Numbered from the stretch's first letter, positions 1-8,529 are shown. The stretch is DNA of 31,360 bases from Deltaproteobacteria bacterium (GCA_003647375.1 QMMS01000015.1:1-31360); one strand, 5' to 3'. The notes: generated by a model from the letters alone, not told the origin. A program made the numbers and translations.

Positions 1-42
1 ACGAACAGGGGTATCGAATATTTCCGTCGGCATGTTCAGCAT
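1..42 (-). CDS. N-terminus of a leftward gene, truncated by the window edge
   Basis: Fourteen codons are visible on the minus strand, reading MLNMPTEIFDTPVR. The ATG at 42..40 has a strong Shine-Dalgarno site (GGAGGG on the minus strand, 54..49) six bases upstream, so the start is well supported. A second in-frame ATG (codon 4) lacks a comparable site. A near-consensus leftward promoter and a palindromic operator lie between this gene and the divergent TrmB-family regulator, so it is a likely target of that regulator. Too little protein is present to assign a family. Confidence 0.6.
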   Translation of the reverse strand, partial: MLNMPTEIFDTPVR

Positions 43-63
43 GACAGTCCCTCCACCATTTTA

Positions 64-83
64 GTTGCTATCTTGGTAGCAAC
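64..83. promoter_or_regulatory. Palindromic operator copy 1
   Basis: Perfect inverted repeat GTTGCTA-N6-TAGCAAC (arms 64-70 and 77-83). It overlaps the predicted -10/start region of the leftward gene. A second copy with one base change lies at 207-226, in front of the TrmB-family gene. Two copies of a 20-bp palindrome within 165 bp, flanking a divergent regulator gene, is the usual arrangement for a regulator's own binding sites. The binding protein is inferred. Confidence 0.7.
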
Positions 84-110
84 TATTGCATGGATACGGT
101 GGATTGTCAA
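82..110 (-). promoter_or_regulatory. Predicted sigma-70 promoter for the leftward truncated gene
   Basis: On the minus strand a perfect TTGACA (110..105) is followed after 17 bases by AATAGT (87..82), four of six matches to TATAAT. The start point would fall near position 75, inside the palindrome at 64-83. A protein bound there would block initiation, which suggests repression. Prediction from sequence only. Confidence 0.5.
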
Positions 111-139
111 GTGTTGTTCATGGTTCGGTTCAGAGATAT

Positions 140-168
140 TTGACACAATTCTCATTTTTATGTATCGT
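140..168 (+). promoter_or_regulatory. Predicted promoter of the TrmB-family gene
   Basis: TTGACA at 140-145, a 17-base spacer, then TATCGT at 163-168 (four of six matches to the -10 consensus). Transcription would begin near 175, leaving a leader of roughly 95 bases that contains operator copy 2. Binding there would act as a roadblock or autoregulatory site. Sequence-based prediction. Confidence 0.45.
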
Positions 169-206
169 TTCCGGATCGACAAGTGAATTGGTGGTGCCGA
201 GTCAAT

Positions 207-226
207 GTTGCCACCAAAATAGCAAC
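207..226. promoter_or_regulatory. Palindromic operator copy 2
   Basis: GTTGCCA-N6-TAGCAAC (arms 207-213 and 220-226). It is identical in arm length and spacing to the perfect copy at 64-83 and differs at one arm base. It lies 43 bases upstream of the TrmB-family start codon. Likely autoregulatory. Confidence 0.65.
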
Positions 227-269
227 AATAGAAGCGTAAAACGATTTTATCGAATTCAAGGAATGATGG

Positions 270-1058
270 ATGGATATTGCGTCTATTTTAAGGGATTTCG
301 CTTTTTCAAAATATGAATCATCATGCTACTTGGCTTTGCTTGCAAAACATCCATCGAATGGTTCCCAATTGAGCATGCTTTCAGGTATCGCCAGGTCAAG
401 AATTTATGATGTTCTTCGCGGGCTCGCAAAAAAGAAGCTTGTTTTTGAGATCGAGAAGGGACTGTATGTACCATTGCCTTTTGAGGAATTAAAAAAACGT
501 CTTCGGAGCCAATTCGATTCAAATCTTAAAATTCTGGATGACCAGCTTGATGCAATGGTTGAGCAGTCCGGTTTTGAGTACCTGTTTACCCTCAATGGCG
601 TGGATGAAGTCATTACAAAAGCAATGGATATCATCAACTCCGCCACCCAGGAACTCTACTTACGCCTTTTCCCGGAAACATGGAAGCGCTTGAGGAAAAG
701 CATTGATATGGCAATCCACCGGGGAGTCGTTATCCGCTTTATATCCATGGGTACGATGGCGTCTGTTTACGATATTCAAGTATATCATCCTGATGTTGAG
801 CATCTTAAGAACAGGCTCGGAGGTGAATCAATAGATATCATCGCCGATAAATCTGAAGCAATCGCCGGCATATTCGAAACAGACAATGTTAACCGTTCTC
901 CCTTCATCTGGACCCGAAACCACTGGTTCGTGATTGCGAATCGGGATAGCCTTCGTCATGACTTTTATCACTATTTTCTCGACAAGCTATATGAACGAGG
1001 GGAATCCCTTTCGGCACGCGACAAACAGATTTACGCGTTTATCAAGGCCGATGATTAA
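270..1058 (+). CDS. TrmB-family transcriptional regulator
   Basis: The 262-aa protein has an N-terminal winged helix-turn-helix of the TrmB type (about residues 5-70, with the recognition-helix region around SGIARSRIYDVLRGL). A short coiled linker (about 75-100) follows, then the C-terminal effector domain found in TrmB-like regulators (about 105-250). TrmB proteins are best known as archaeal sugar-responsive regulators; bacterial members control assorted catabolic genes. The ATG at 270 has AAGGA at 258-262 with good spacing. The gene is divergent from the truncated gene at 1-42 and sits beside a 20-bp palindrome that occurs twice, suggesting it controls both promoters. Position at the edge of a methylamine/betaine island suggests a methylated-amine signal, but nothing in the protein proves the effector. 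Ends in TAA. Confidence 0.85.
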   Translation: MDIASILRDFAFSKYESSCYLALLAKHPSNGSQLSMLSGIARSRIYDVLRGLAKKKLVFEIEKGLYVPLPFEELKKRLRSQFDSNLKILDDQLDAMVEQSGFEYLFTLNGVDEVITKAMDIINSATQELYLRLFPETWKRLRKSIDMAIHRGVVIRFISMGTMASVYDIQVYHPDVEHLKNRLGGESIDIIADKSEAIAGIFETDNVNRSPFIWTRNHWFVIANRDSLRHDFYHYFLDKLYERGESLSARDKQIYAFIKADD

Positions 1059-1128
1059 AGAAGTTTTTTTCTATCAGGACAACATGCTGTATTAAATAAG
1101 TATTGACGTGCAAGCAACATTTTGACAT

Positions 1129-1151
1129 GCTTACTTTTGAAAAAAGTAAGC
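1129..1151. repeat. Perfect 10-bp stem-loop between regulator and binding protein
   Basis: GCTTACTTTT, a GAA loop and AAAAGTAAGC form a perfect hairpin (1129-1138 / 1142-1151). It lies 70 bases past the TrmB-family stop and about 115 bases before the solute-binding protein. It could be a weak terminator for the regulator or a protein site. No clean U-run follows, so I do not call it a terminator. Its arms differ from the GTTGCTA palindromes. Confidence 0.5.
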
Positions 1152-1265
1152 CCCTACTTTGTAACATCTGCTATGGATCAACTCATAGCTGAAGGTATTT
1201 TCACACTTCTGATTGAATGAACGTGTTTCGACTTTTATTAATTACCAATAGAAAAGGAGATCAAC

Positions 1266-2855
1266 ATGTCAGAACTATCAAAATTAACCAAAATGTTTGA
1301 CCAAAACAAAATCAGTAGAAGGCAGTTTATGGCCCAGGTTTCAGCGCTTGGTCTTGCAGTGACTGTTTCTCCAGCTCTGCTCGCAGGCACAGCCCGCGCT
1401 GCCGTCCCCAAAAAAGGAGGACGTTTTATTATTGGAATTACCGGCGGGTCAACCACGGATTCCATGGACCCTGGGACACTGACTTCCAACATGAACCAGA
1501 ACCTCAACTGGCAGATAAGAAACTGTCTTGTGGAAATCGATCACAATTTCAATGCCATCCCGGAACTTGCTGAGTCCTGGGGATCAACTCCTGACGCAAA
1601 AGTGTGGACGTTTAAACTGCGCAAGGGCATAGAATTTCACAATGGCAAAACCATGACGGCAGAGGATGTGATCTTTTCCATAAACCATCATTTGGGCGAA
1701 GACTCCAAATCTGCCGCTAAAGGATATTTAAAAAGTATTGAAAATATTAAAGCTGACGGAAAACATGAAGTTATTTTTGAGCTTTCCGGAGGCAGTGCCG
1801 ATTTTCCGTTTATCCTGGGTGACTATCACTTAACCATTTGTCCCGCCGGAACAAAAGGCCAGGAATGGGAAAAAGGCATAGGTACCGGGGGGTATATCCT
1901 GGAGGCCTGGGAACCGGGTGTCAGAGCTTTTTCAAAACGCAATCCCAATTACTGGAAAGAGGGCAGAGCCCATTTTGACGAGATCGAAACCCTGTCTATT
2001 GTTGATACCAATGCCAGAACAAATGCATTAAAGACCGGCCAGATAAACTACATGGATCGTGTTGAACTTAAAACAGTCCATCTCATGAAAAAGATGCCGG
2101 GTATAAATGTCTCAGCAGTAACGGGAACAGCGCACTACACCATCCCCATGCTTGTAGATAAACAACCCTACAATGACAACAATGTTCGCACGGCATTAAA
2201 GCTTGCTGTTGACCGTGAGGAATTAGTGAAACAAATACTGCGCGGTTATGGCGAACCCGGCAATGATCATCCCATTGCACCTGTAAATAAATATCATGCG
2301 AAAAATCTTGAGCAAAGAAAATATGACCCGGACAAGGCAAAATTCTATATGACAAAAGCAGGCATGCTTGACCATGTCTTTAATCTGCATGCTGCCGATG
2401 CCGCATTTGCCGGGGCAGTGGACGCTGCCGTCATCATGAAGGAACAGGCAAAAAAAGCAGGTATCAACATAAATGTTGTCCGGGAGCCCGATGACGGGTA
2501 CTGGAGCAATGTCTGGATGAAAAAAGAGTGGTGCATGTGCTACTGGGGCGGACGTCCCATTGAAGACATGATGTTCTCGGTGGCATACTCAGATGGAGCC
2601 CCCTGGAATGATACCCACTGGAAAAATGCTCGTTTTAATAAACTGCTGATAAGCGCAAGAGCAGAGCTGGATGAAACGAAACGCAGAAAGCTGTATGAGG
2701 ATATGCAGGAAATATGTAGAAATGACAGCGGCACTGTTGTTCCCATGTTCAACCAGATGGTTGAAGCCAGTTCAGGTAAGCTGGCACATGGACCTATCTC
2801 AGGGCACATGGCTCTGGATGGCATGAGAAATGGCGAACGATGGTGGTTCAAATAA
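1266..2855 (+). CDS. Tat-exported family 5 extracellular solute-binding protein
   Basis: The 529-aa protein is a periplasmic substrate-binding component of the dipeptide/oligopeptide-type (SBP family 5) ABC importers. The N-terminus carries a twin-arginine signal, SRRQFM at residues 17-22, then a hydrophobic stretch and a likely cleavage site after TARA (about residue 45). Family features include WTFKLRKGIEFHNGKTMTAEDV-type sequence near residue 120 and the CYWGGRPIED region late in the protein. The start at 1266 follows AAGGAGA with six-base spacing. No permease or ATPase gene lies beside it, so its transporter partners must be elsewhere or lost. Its neighbours suggest a quaternary amine or peptide-like methylated substrate, but the ligand cannot be read from sequence. 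Ends in TAA and is followed by a strong terminator. Confidence 0.85.
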   Translation: MSELSKLTKMFDQNKISRRQFMAQVSALGLAVTVSPALLAGTARAAVPKKGGRFIIGITGGSTTDSMDPGTLTSNMNQNLNWQIRNCLVEIDHNFNAIPELAESWGSTPDAKVWTFKLRKGIEFHNGKTMTAEDVIFSINHHLGEDSKSAAKGYLKSIENIKADGKHEVIFELSGGSADFPFILGDYHLTICPAGTKGQEWEKGIGTGGYILEAWEPGVRAFSKRNPNYWKEGRAHFDEIETLSIVDTNARTNALKTGQINYMDRVELKTVHLMKKMPGINVSAVTGTAHYTIPMLVDKQPYNDNNVRTALKLAVDREELVKQILRGYGEPGNDHPIAPVNKYHAKNLEQRKYDPDKAKFYMTKAGMLDHVFNLHAADAAFAGAVDAAVIMKEQAKKAGININVVREPDDGYWSNVWMKKEWCMCYWGGRPIEDMMFSVAYSDGAPWNDTHWKNARFNKLLISARAELDETKRRKLYEDMQEICRNDSGTVVPMFNQMVEASSGKLAHGPISGHMALDGMRNGERWWFK

Positions 2856-2878
2856 AATAATGTTTTAAATCTTGATTG

Positions 2879-2917
2879 AACAGGCCGACACATTTTGTGT
2901 TCGGCCTGTTTAGTTTT
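2879..2917 (+). terminator. Rho-independent terminator after the solute-binding protein gene
   Basis: AACAGGCCGACAC (2879-2891), an ATTTT loop and GTGTTCGGCCTGTT (2897-2910) form a long GC-rich stem with a single bulge, followed by TAGTTTT. It ends the rightward transcript between convergent genes and may also slow the leftward transcript, although no U-run is present on that strand. Confidence 0.8.
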
Positions 2918-3019
2918 GCCCTTACGCCGATTAATAACTCAACTTTCGAGTTTCACATTTTAGGAGCGAAATGGGTGATCCGATGGCGATTTTCGCTGTT
3001 TGAGCCGCAACAGCACTCG

Positions 3020-4507
3020 CTAACCCCGTGGCTTGTCAACCTTTAATCGGGATTCAAATTCATCCAGCAGACCGTTAATGTTTTCTGCGGCGCCGTCAGG
3101 CAGGGTCGGGGGCTGATGGCTTTCCAGAATCTCCAAGGCTTTTCCATAGGCCCTTTCGGTGAGATCTTTTCCGGCGGTGGTGTCCATCCATACCTCCCGG
3201 GTGTTCCGGTCAAACATCTGGGCAGTCGATTGGGTTCTGGTCCTCTCAAAGGTGTGGCGGTGGGTGAGAAACGTGCCGCCGGGGCCGATTTCATGGATAA
3301 GATCCAGGGCCATGGTTTCATTGTCCACGCGCACGCCTTCCAGCATTTTCCTGATATTACAGATGCATTCATGGTCCATGATCAGTTTGGCGTAGTCAAA
3401 AGCAAGCCCGCTGTCGATGCCGCCGGCACCAAAAATCATATTTGCACCGGCGAGCGACAAAGGCAGAACGTTCAGAGTGAACTGGTAGGCGGCTTGTGCG
3501 TCGGGAATCTTGGAATCGCTGACCCCCGAGCCCACACGGCAGGGAATGTGGTAATAGTTGCTCATCTGTGCAATGGCAGCGCCCACAAGACCCCATTCAG
3601 GTGCCCCCGTTGATGCCAGGCCGGTTTTCAGATCCATAATGGTGCTGCATGAGCCAAATGTGACGTTTACCCCTTTTCGGGTGATCTGAGCCAGAACCAG
3701 ACCGCACAGGTGCTCGGCCACGGTCTGGACGATGGTGCCCGCAAGGGTGACAGGACCGGTACCGCCGGCCAGGGCCATGCTCATGATGTCTACATTGATG
3801 CCCGCCTCCACGGCGGCCATGAGGGTTTCACAGAACTGAACGGACAGGGTCAGGGGACTGGTGACACAGCAGGAGCAGGTACAAATGGGTCTTTCACGCA
3901 GTTTGTCAATACCGCCGACCGCCGCTGCCGCCATTTTTACAATGACTTCCACGCTGGGACTGTTGGCCATGCCAATGGTGATGTGCTTGCTGTTGTGGCT
4001 AATCATGGCATGGAAATTGTGGACTGCCTGGGCGGCGGGCAGTTGATCGCCCGGGCAGATGGTCCGCTGGCAGAAGGTCAGCCCATCGAGTGCGTCGATA
4101 AGGCGGTAGACCTTGCAGCAGTCCTGTTTTGTGGAATTACGATATTCGCGGGTAATTGGATCGATGATATTGACCTGTTCTCCAAAGGTACTGAAGCCGA
4201 CACGGTTGTTATCCAACAGGAAATCCTTTTCCGGATCCCGTGCATAATAAGTGACGCTTTTGGGTGTGCTTGAGAGACTTTCGGTCACCAGCCACTCGGG
4301 GATTTTAACGATCCAGTTTTCCCCTAACCGTGCCACGGAAGCTCCGGCACTTTGAAAACGATCGGCCGCTTCTTCAAGCTCCACCAGAACACCGGTGTGT
4401 TTGATAATATGGCAGGCGCCATGATGAATGGTTTCCAAATCGTCATGGGCCAGAAAATTCAATCCCAGGCCGTTAAAAACAGACACACCGGTTCTTTCGA
4501 TCTGCAT
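3020..4507 (-). CDS. MttB-family corrinoid methyltransferase, non-pyrrolysine (betaine-type)
   Basis: This is a member of the trimethylamine methyltransferase superfamily, 495 aa from the start chosen here. The protein aligns along its whole length with the two other MttB proteins in the window (about 8.8-12.1 kb). At the site where mttB has the amber codon this gene has GTC (Val329, codon 3521-3523) in the context VGSG-V-SDSK. Characterised non-pyrrolysine members demethylate glycine betaine, proline betaine, carnitine and related quaternary amines, passing the methyl group to a cognate corrinoid protein. I chose ATG 4507 because an AAAGGG site lies six bases upstream and the N-terminus then lines up with the paralogues. 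The longer frame from 4528 has no ribosome site. Last gene of the leftward set with mtbB and the oxidoreductase. Ends in TAG. Specific substrate unknown; the adjacent dimethylglycine dehydrogenase-like gene makes glycine betaine a reasonable guess. Confidence 0.85.
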   Translation of the reverse strand: MQIERTGVSVFNGLGLNFLAHDDLETIHHGACHIIKHTGVLVELEEAADRFQSAGASVARLGENWIVKIPEWLVTESLSSTPKSVTYYARDPEKDFLLDNNRVGFSTFGEQVNIIDPITREYRNSTKQDCCKVYRLIDALDGLTFCQRTICPGDQLPAAQAVHNFHAMISHNSKHITIGMANSPSVEVIVKMAAAAVGGIDKLRERPICTCSCCVTSPLTLSVQFCETLMAAVEAGINVDIMSMALAGGTGPVTLAGTIVQTVAEHLCGLVLAQITRKGVNVTFGSCSTIMDLKTGLASTGAPEWGLVGAAIAQMSNYYHIPCRVGSGVSDSKIPDAQAAYQFTLNVLPLSLAGANMIFGAGGIDSGLAFDYAKLIMDHECICNIRKMLEGVRVDNETMALDLIHEIGPGGTFLTHRHTFERTRTQSTAQMFDRNTREVWMDTTAGKDLTERAYGKALEILESHQPPTLPDGAAENINGLLDEFESRLKVDKPRG

Positions 4508-4648
4508 TTTCATCCCTTTCGTCAGCATGCGTTGGGTTGTTGCCGCAACAGGCGCACGGCTTCTTTTCAGGATACCCTTTGTGCCCTGTATATTAAACCG
4601 GAACCAAAACCAAGCAATAAATAATTCTCATAGGATTCTCACTATGCT

Positions 4649-7093
4649 TTACATCTTCGGACGTTCATTATTCGGATCATAGGGCGATCTCAGATGCACC
4701 TTGGCCGGAGTTTTCCTACCTTCAACCATTATCTCATATTGTCCGTCAAGGATCCATTTATCGGAAATGCCGTCATGATTGCTCAGGTATCCGAAGCCGA
4801 CAGCATTTCCGAGCTTAAATCCATAAGCTCCGGAAGTGATCTGTGATACCTGTTTGCCGTTGCGATAGATCGGTTCATTCTGAAACAGAAGCGGTTCCGG
4901 GTCATCCAACGTGAACATGACCAATTTACGGCTCAATCCCACTTTTTCCTGTTGAACAAGAGCCTCCCGGCCCATGAAATCTTCTTTGTCCAACCTGACA
5001 CCGAAGCCGAGTCCGGCTTCGAAAGGCGTATCCTCCGGTCCGATATCGGATTCCCAGTGTCGCAGGCCGGCTTCCACCCGCAGGGAGTTTACAGCCTGCA
5101 TCCCCACCAACCGGATGTCGAATTCATTACCAGCCTCCATAAGAGCATCAAACACGGCGGTTGCAAATCCCGAGGGGATGTAGAGTTCCCATCCTAACTC
5201 ACCGACGTAGGAAATTCTGAAGGCCCAGGGCCGGGCATATCCTAGATCAATTTCTTTGGCAGTTCGGAAGGGAAATGCCTCGTTGGAAAGATCGGTATCC
5301 GTCAGTTTTGACAACAGGTTGCGGGACTGCGGCCCCATTACCGCCAGCATTGCATAGCCATGGGTCACGTCGGTGATCGTGGCCCGGGCCTCGGCAGGAA
5401 TACGACGCTGGATGTAATCAAAATCACGCACACCCGTACCCAATGCGGTTACAATAAAAAAGGAATCATCACAAAATCGGGTTACGGTGAGATCGGACTC
5501 AAAACCGCCGTGTTCATTGAGAACCGGTGTATAAACGACGCTGCCGACGGGTACCGCGACATCGTTGGCACATAATCGCTGCAAAACCTTTTCCGCATCC
5601 GGCCCCTGAACAAGATATTTGTGCATGGAGGTTAAATCGTACATACCCACACCATCTCGAACAGCCATATGTTCTTGGCCCTGATACTGAAACCAGTTGG
5701 CTCTACCCCAATTATACTCATGAACGGGGTCGACCCCTTGGGGGGCAAACCAGTCTGCCCGCTCCCAGCCTGCAAGCATACTGAAACAGGCACCTCTGCC
5801 AGCGAGCCGGTCGTGTACGGGTGAACAGATAACAGGTCGTGCGGATGTGCGCTGGCGGTTGGGGTAGTGATGTTCGTAGAGAATCCCCACGGATTCAACA
5901 ATTCGATCGTACAGATAACTGGAATTCTGCTGCCAGCTGAAGTAGCGTCGGATATCCACAGGCCACAAAGTCTCTTCCGGATACCCCTGATCGATCCACT
6001 GTGACAGCGCACGGCCGACACCGGCGGCACTGGCGATGCCAACCGAATTCATACCGCAGCCCACAAAAAAATTCTTGATGCCGGGAGCCTCTCCCACCAT
6101 GAAAGCATTGTCCGGCGTAAAACTTTCAGGTACAACCGACAGGTGCCGGACCTGGGCGGTTTCCAGGTCTGGAAAGCGCTTCAGCCCGCAGTCCATGAAC
6201 ACCTCAAACTGATCCCAGTCTTCTTGCAGTTCAGTGTACATATATTTTTCAGGAATGCCTTTCATCCCCCATGGTTTGGAAACAGCCTCGAAGCCACCCA
6301 AAAGGATCCCACCGTTTTCACACTTAAAATAGGTCCGTCCATCGAAATCACGCACCGTGGGAAAAATCTTCTTGATGCCATCTATGGGTTTGGTTATGGC
6401 ATGCATGTGTTCGGCCGCAAACAGGGGAACACTGACATTGGCCATTTTCCCGACCTCCCTGCCCCACATCCCGGCACAATTGATCACATATTCACAGGCT
6501 ATGTCACCAGATTCAGTACTGACGCCGCAAACAGCCCCATTTTTCACGTTTATTCCGGTGACCCGTGTTTGTTCAAACACTTTGACACCCTTCATTTTGG
6601 CACCCTTGATCAGTGATTGCGTGGTGTCCAGAGGGTTTGTATGACCATCACCGGGAAGATAAAACACCGAGACAAGATCCTTGGTGCTCATGCCGGGAAC
6701 AAGATCTTCGGCTTCCTTCAAACTGATTTCGACCATTTCGATTCCGAAAGCACCGGCCATTGCCGCCCCTCGAAGCCACTCCCGCCGCCGATCTTCGGTT
6801 TGGCAGACGCCCAGCGCCCCGGTTTTGACATATCCGGTGGCAAACCCGGTCTCCGCTTCAAGGGCAGGGTAGAGTTCAGTGGCATATTTGGCAAGATTGG
6901 TCATCTCCCGATTCTGACGCAGCTGGGCCACAAGACCTGCTGCAGCCCAGGTAGTTCCCGAACCGAGCTCTTTGCGCTCCAGCAGGACGACATCGGTATA
7001 TCCGATTTTCGTGAGGTGATAGGCCGTACTGCACCCCACAATACCGCCGCCGACAATGACAATTTGTGCCTGGGTGGGAAATTGTTGATTCAT
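4649..7093 (-). CDS. Dimethylglycine/sarcosine dehydrogenase-like FAD oxidoreductase fused to a GcvT domain
   Basis: The 814-aa protein has two halves. Residues about 8-400 are a DAO-type FAD oxidoreductase with the GGGIVG dinucleotide motif (15-20) and an RHLSVVPES/GxGMNSVGIASAAG C-terminal FAD region. Residues about 440-810 are an aminomethyltransferase (GcvT) fold with the conserved GGFESDLTV segment that holds the folate-site aspartate. Relatives oxidatively demethylate dimethylglycine or sarcosine and trap the one-carbon unit as methylene-tetrahydrofolate. The motif that in mitochondrial enzymes reads TWHAAGL, with the covalent flavin histidine, here reads TWAAAGL (Ala50), so FAD is probably non-covalent. 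Start ATG 7093 has AGGAG six bases upstream. The gene begins 26 bases after mtbB, indicating one operon. Dimethylglycine and sarcosine are the products expected from betaine demethylation, which links it to the MttB homologues. Ends in TAA. Confidence 0.85.
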   Translation of the reverse strand: MNQQFPTQAQIVIVGGGIVGCSTAYHLTKIGYTDVVLLERKELGSGTTWAAAGLVAQLRQNREMTNLAKYATELYPALEAETGFATGYVKTGALGVCQTEDRRREWLRGAAMAGAFGIEMVEISLKEAEDLVPGMSTKDLVSVFYLPGDGHTNPLDTTQSLIKGAKMKGVKVFEQTRVTGINVKNGAVCGVSTESGDIACEYVINCAGMWGREVGKMANVSVPLFAAEHMHAITKPIDGIKKIFPTVRDFDGRTYFKCENGGILLGGFEAVSKPWGMKGIPEKYMYTELQEDWDQFEVFMDCGLKRFPDLETAQVRHLSVVPESFTPDNAFMVGEAPGIKNFFVGCGMNSVGIASAAGVGRALSQWIDQGYPEETLWPVDIRRYFSWQQNSSYLYDRIVESVGILYEHHYPNRQRTSARPVICSPVHDRLAGRGACFSMLAGWERADWFAPQGVDPVHEYNWGRANWFQYQGQEHMAVRDGVGMYDLTSMHKYLVQGPDAEKVLQRLCANDVAVPVGSVVYTPVLNEHGGFESDLTVTRFCDDSFFIVTALGTGVRDFDYIQRRIPAEARATITDVTHGYAMLAVMGPQSRNLLSKLTDTDLSNEAFPFRTAKEIDLGYARPWAFRISYVGELGWELYIPSGFATAVFDALMEAGNEFDIRLVGMQAVNSLRVEAGLRHWESDIGPEDTPFEAGLGFGVRLDKEDFMGREALVQQEKVGLSRKLVMFTLDDPEPLLFQNEPIYRNGKQVSQITSGAYGFKLGNAVGFGYLSNHDGISDKWILDGQYEIMVEGRKTPAKVHLRSPYDPNNERPKM

Positions 7094-7119
7094 CGATCAC
7101 TCCTGATGTTATATGGGTT

Positions 7120-8529
7120 CTACTTAAATGAGTGGTAGGACTCAATACCCACTCTTTTCATGAACATATTGACGCAATTGATTTCCAGGTCAAGACGTTC
7201 CGCTATTCTGAATTTGGCATCGATTCCCTTGGCAACATCAGGCGTTTCATTGACACGACCGATATCCAGATCCTCCCGGACTTCGTTCATGACAACCGTG
7301 TCCGCCAGATCGGCAACCGTGACACCCAGTTTGTCGGCCACGTATTGTTTGGCTGCATCGATTCGCATACCCCGGTTCAGTTGCATACGCGCTACCAGAT
7401 CTCCGGCAGTTCGTAATCCGCCCATTCCCGAGACAACTGCATGTGCAGCATGCATCCCCAGTGGGTCACCGACACCCACCTACAACCCGTCTAAACGACA
7501 AATTTCGACATGGGCTTTCGACGCCCGTGACAGGGCATCCAAAGGGGGCGTGAGGGTTAGAGGGACACCGCCGACACCCATGCCCAGGTTTGCATGAATC
7601 GGAATCTCCGAGGCCTCAGAGCAGGCTTTGGTAAAAACCAGTGAACGCGCCAGGTTAAACGGAAGCGAGTCGTTAGTGAGAATATTGATGGCAGGACCGA
7701 AAATCGTCACCCCTGCCTTTTGCGCCAACTTAACCTGGTCCTGAGGGAAAAGTCCGGCCAGACGCACACCGTCATATGTCAAATCCCCGTGCATGCCCAA
7801 TATAAACTCACCGGACATTCCCATTTCTATGCCCATATCGGGATATTTTTCATGCAGAATTTCAACAGCCTTTAAGGTCGCATAAAATTCAGCATCTCCG
7901 GAAGCTGCGGTTGTATCGAAATTTATACCGTCCGCACCTGCTTTTTCGTAAAGTTCACTGCCAACGTAGACCATGTCCTTGATGGCGTATTCCGCCATTT
8001 CTTCATAGGCTTGCTGGGCTTCGGTAATCTTACCTTGAGGCAGCAGATCACCAGGGTTGACCACCGGTCCATCGGGCACACTGTACAGACCGAGGTTCGG
8101 CATGGCACCGTAGAAAATCGGAGCAATGGTTTGCAGTACCGCCTGTTCCATGTTTGGTTTTTCATACTGCACTACGTGTTTGCATTGCTTAAAACTGTAA
8201 TCAATATGGGTCAGTTCCAGTGTATCGGCACCCAGTCCTCTCTCGAATAATAGTAACTGCTGTATTTTGCTGATGGGGATATGGGCCCGTTTGATTTTAG
8301 ACGTCATGTTGTCATAACTAAGACAGACTTCCTTGCCCACTTCAACCCCTACCACACGGTCTTTGGATCGAAAAAGATCCATCAGGTATTTTATCTCATC
8401 ATCGATCAAGGTCGGTACATTCGCACGTTCGGCCGCATCTTGGCTGCCGGCTTCCAAATCCCTCCGGATTTCATCCTCAGTCATTTCAACGCGTACCCCA
8501 TCCCCCATTCGGGTCATTATTTTTCCCAT
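7120..8529 (-). CDS. mtbB: Dimethylamine methyltransferase MtbB with in-frame amber (pyrrolysine) codon
   Basis: One 469-aa gene interrupted in frame by a single TAG at 7482..7480 (residue 350). The pieces before (349 codons) and after (119 codons) are contiguous in the same frame, and both match dimethylamine:corrinoid methyltransferase. The context LDGL-UAG-VGVGDPLGM is the pyrrolysine site of MtbB (residue 356 of 467 in Methanosarcina barkeri). MtbB moves a methyl group from dimethylamine to its corrinoid protein MtbC; pyrrolysine is thought to activate the amine. Start ATG 8529 has GGAGG seven bases upstream. The following coding segment has no separate ribosome site and begins directly after the amber codon, so two genes are unlikely. 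The gene also ends in TAG (7122..7120); the next in-frame stop is a TGA overlapping the start of the downstream oxidoreductase. First gene of the leftward set, divergent from the MttB homologue at 8766. Confidence 0.95.
7480..7482 (-). other. Pyrrolysine (UAG) codon of mtbB
   Basis: TAG in frame at residue 350, flanked by TTG and GTG codons. Homology runs through it on both sides, and it lies at the MtbB-specific pyrrolysine site. The protein must be full length to include the C-terminal part of the barrel. Confidence 0.93.

Noticed and set aside
1129..1151. Third TrmB-family operator
   Set aside because: The palindrome arms (GCTTACTTTT) and spacing do not match GTTGCTA-N6-TAGCAAC.
7120..7479. 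A separate small gene starting GTG directly after the mtbB amber codon
   Set aside because: It has no ribosome site, begins at the codon after TAG, and is the C-terminal part of MtbB by similarity.
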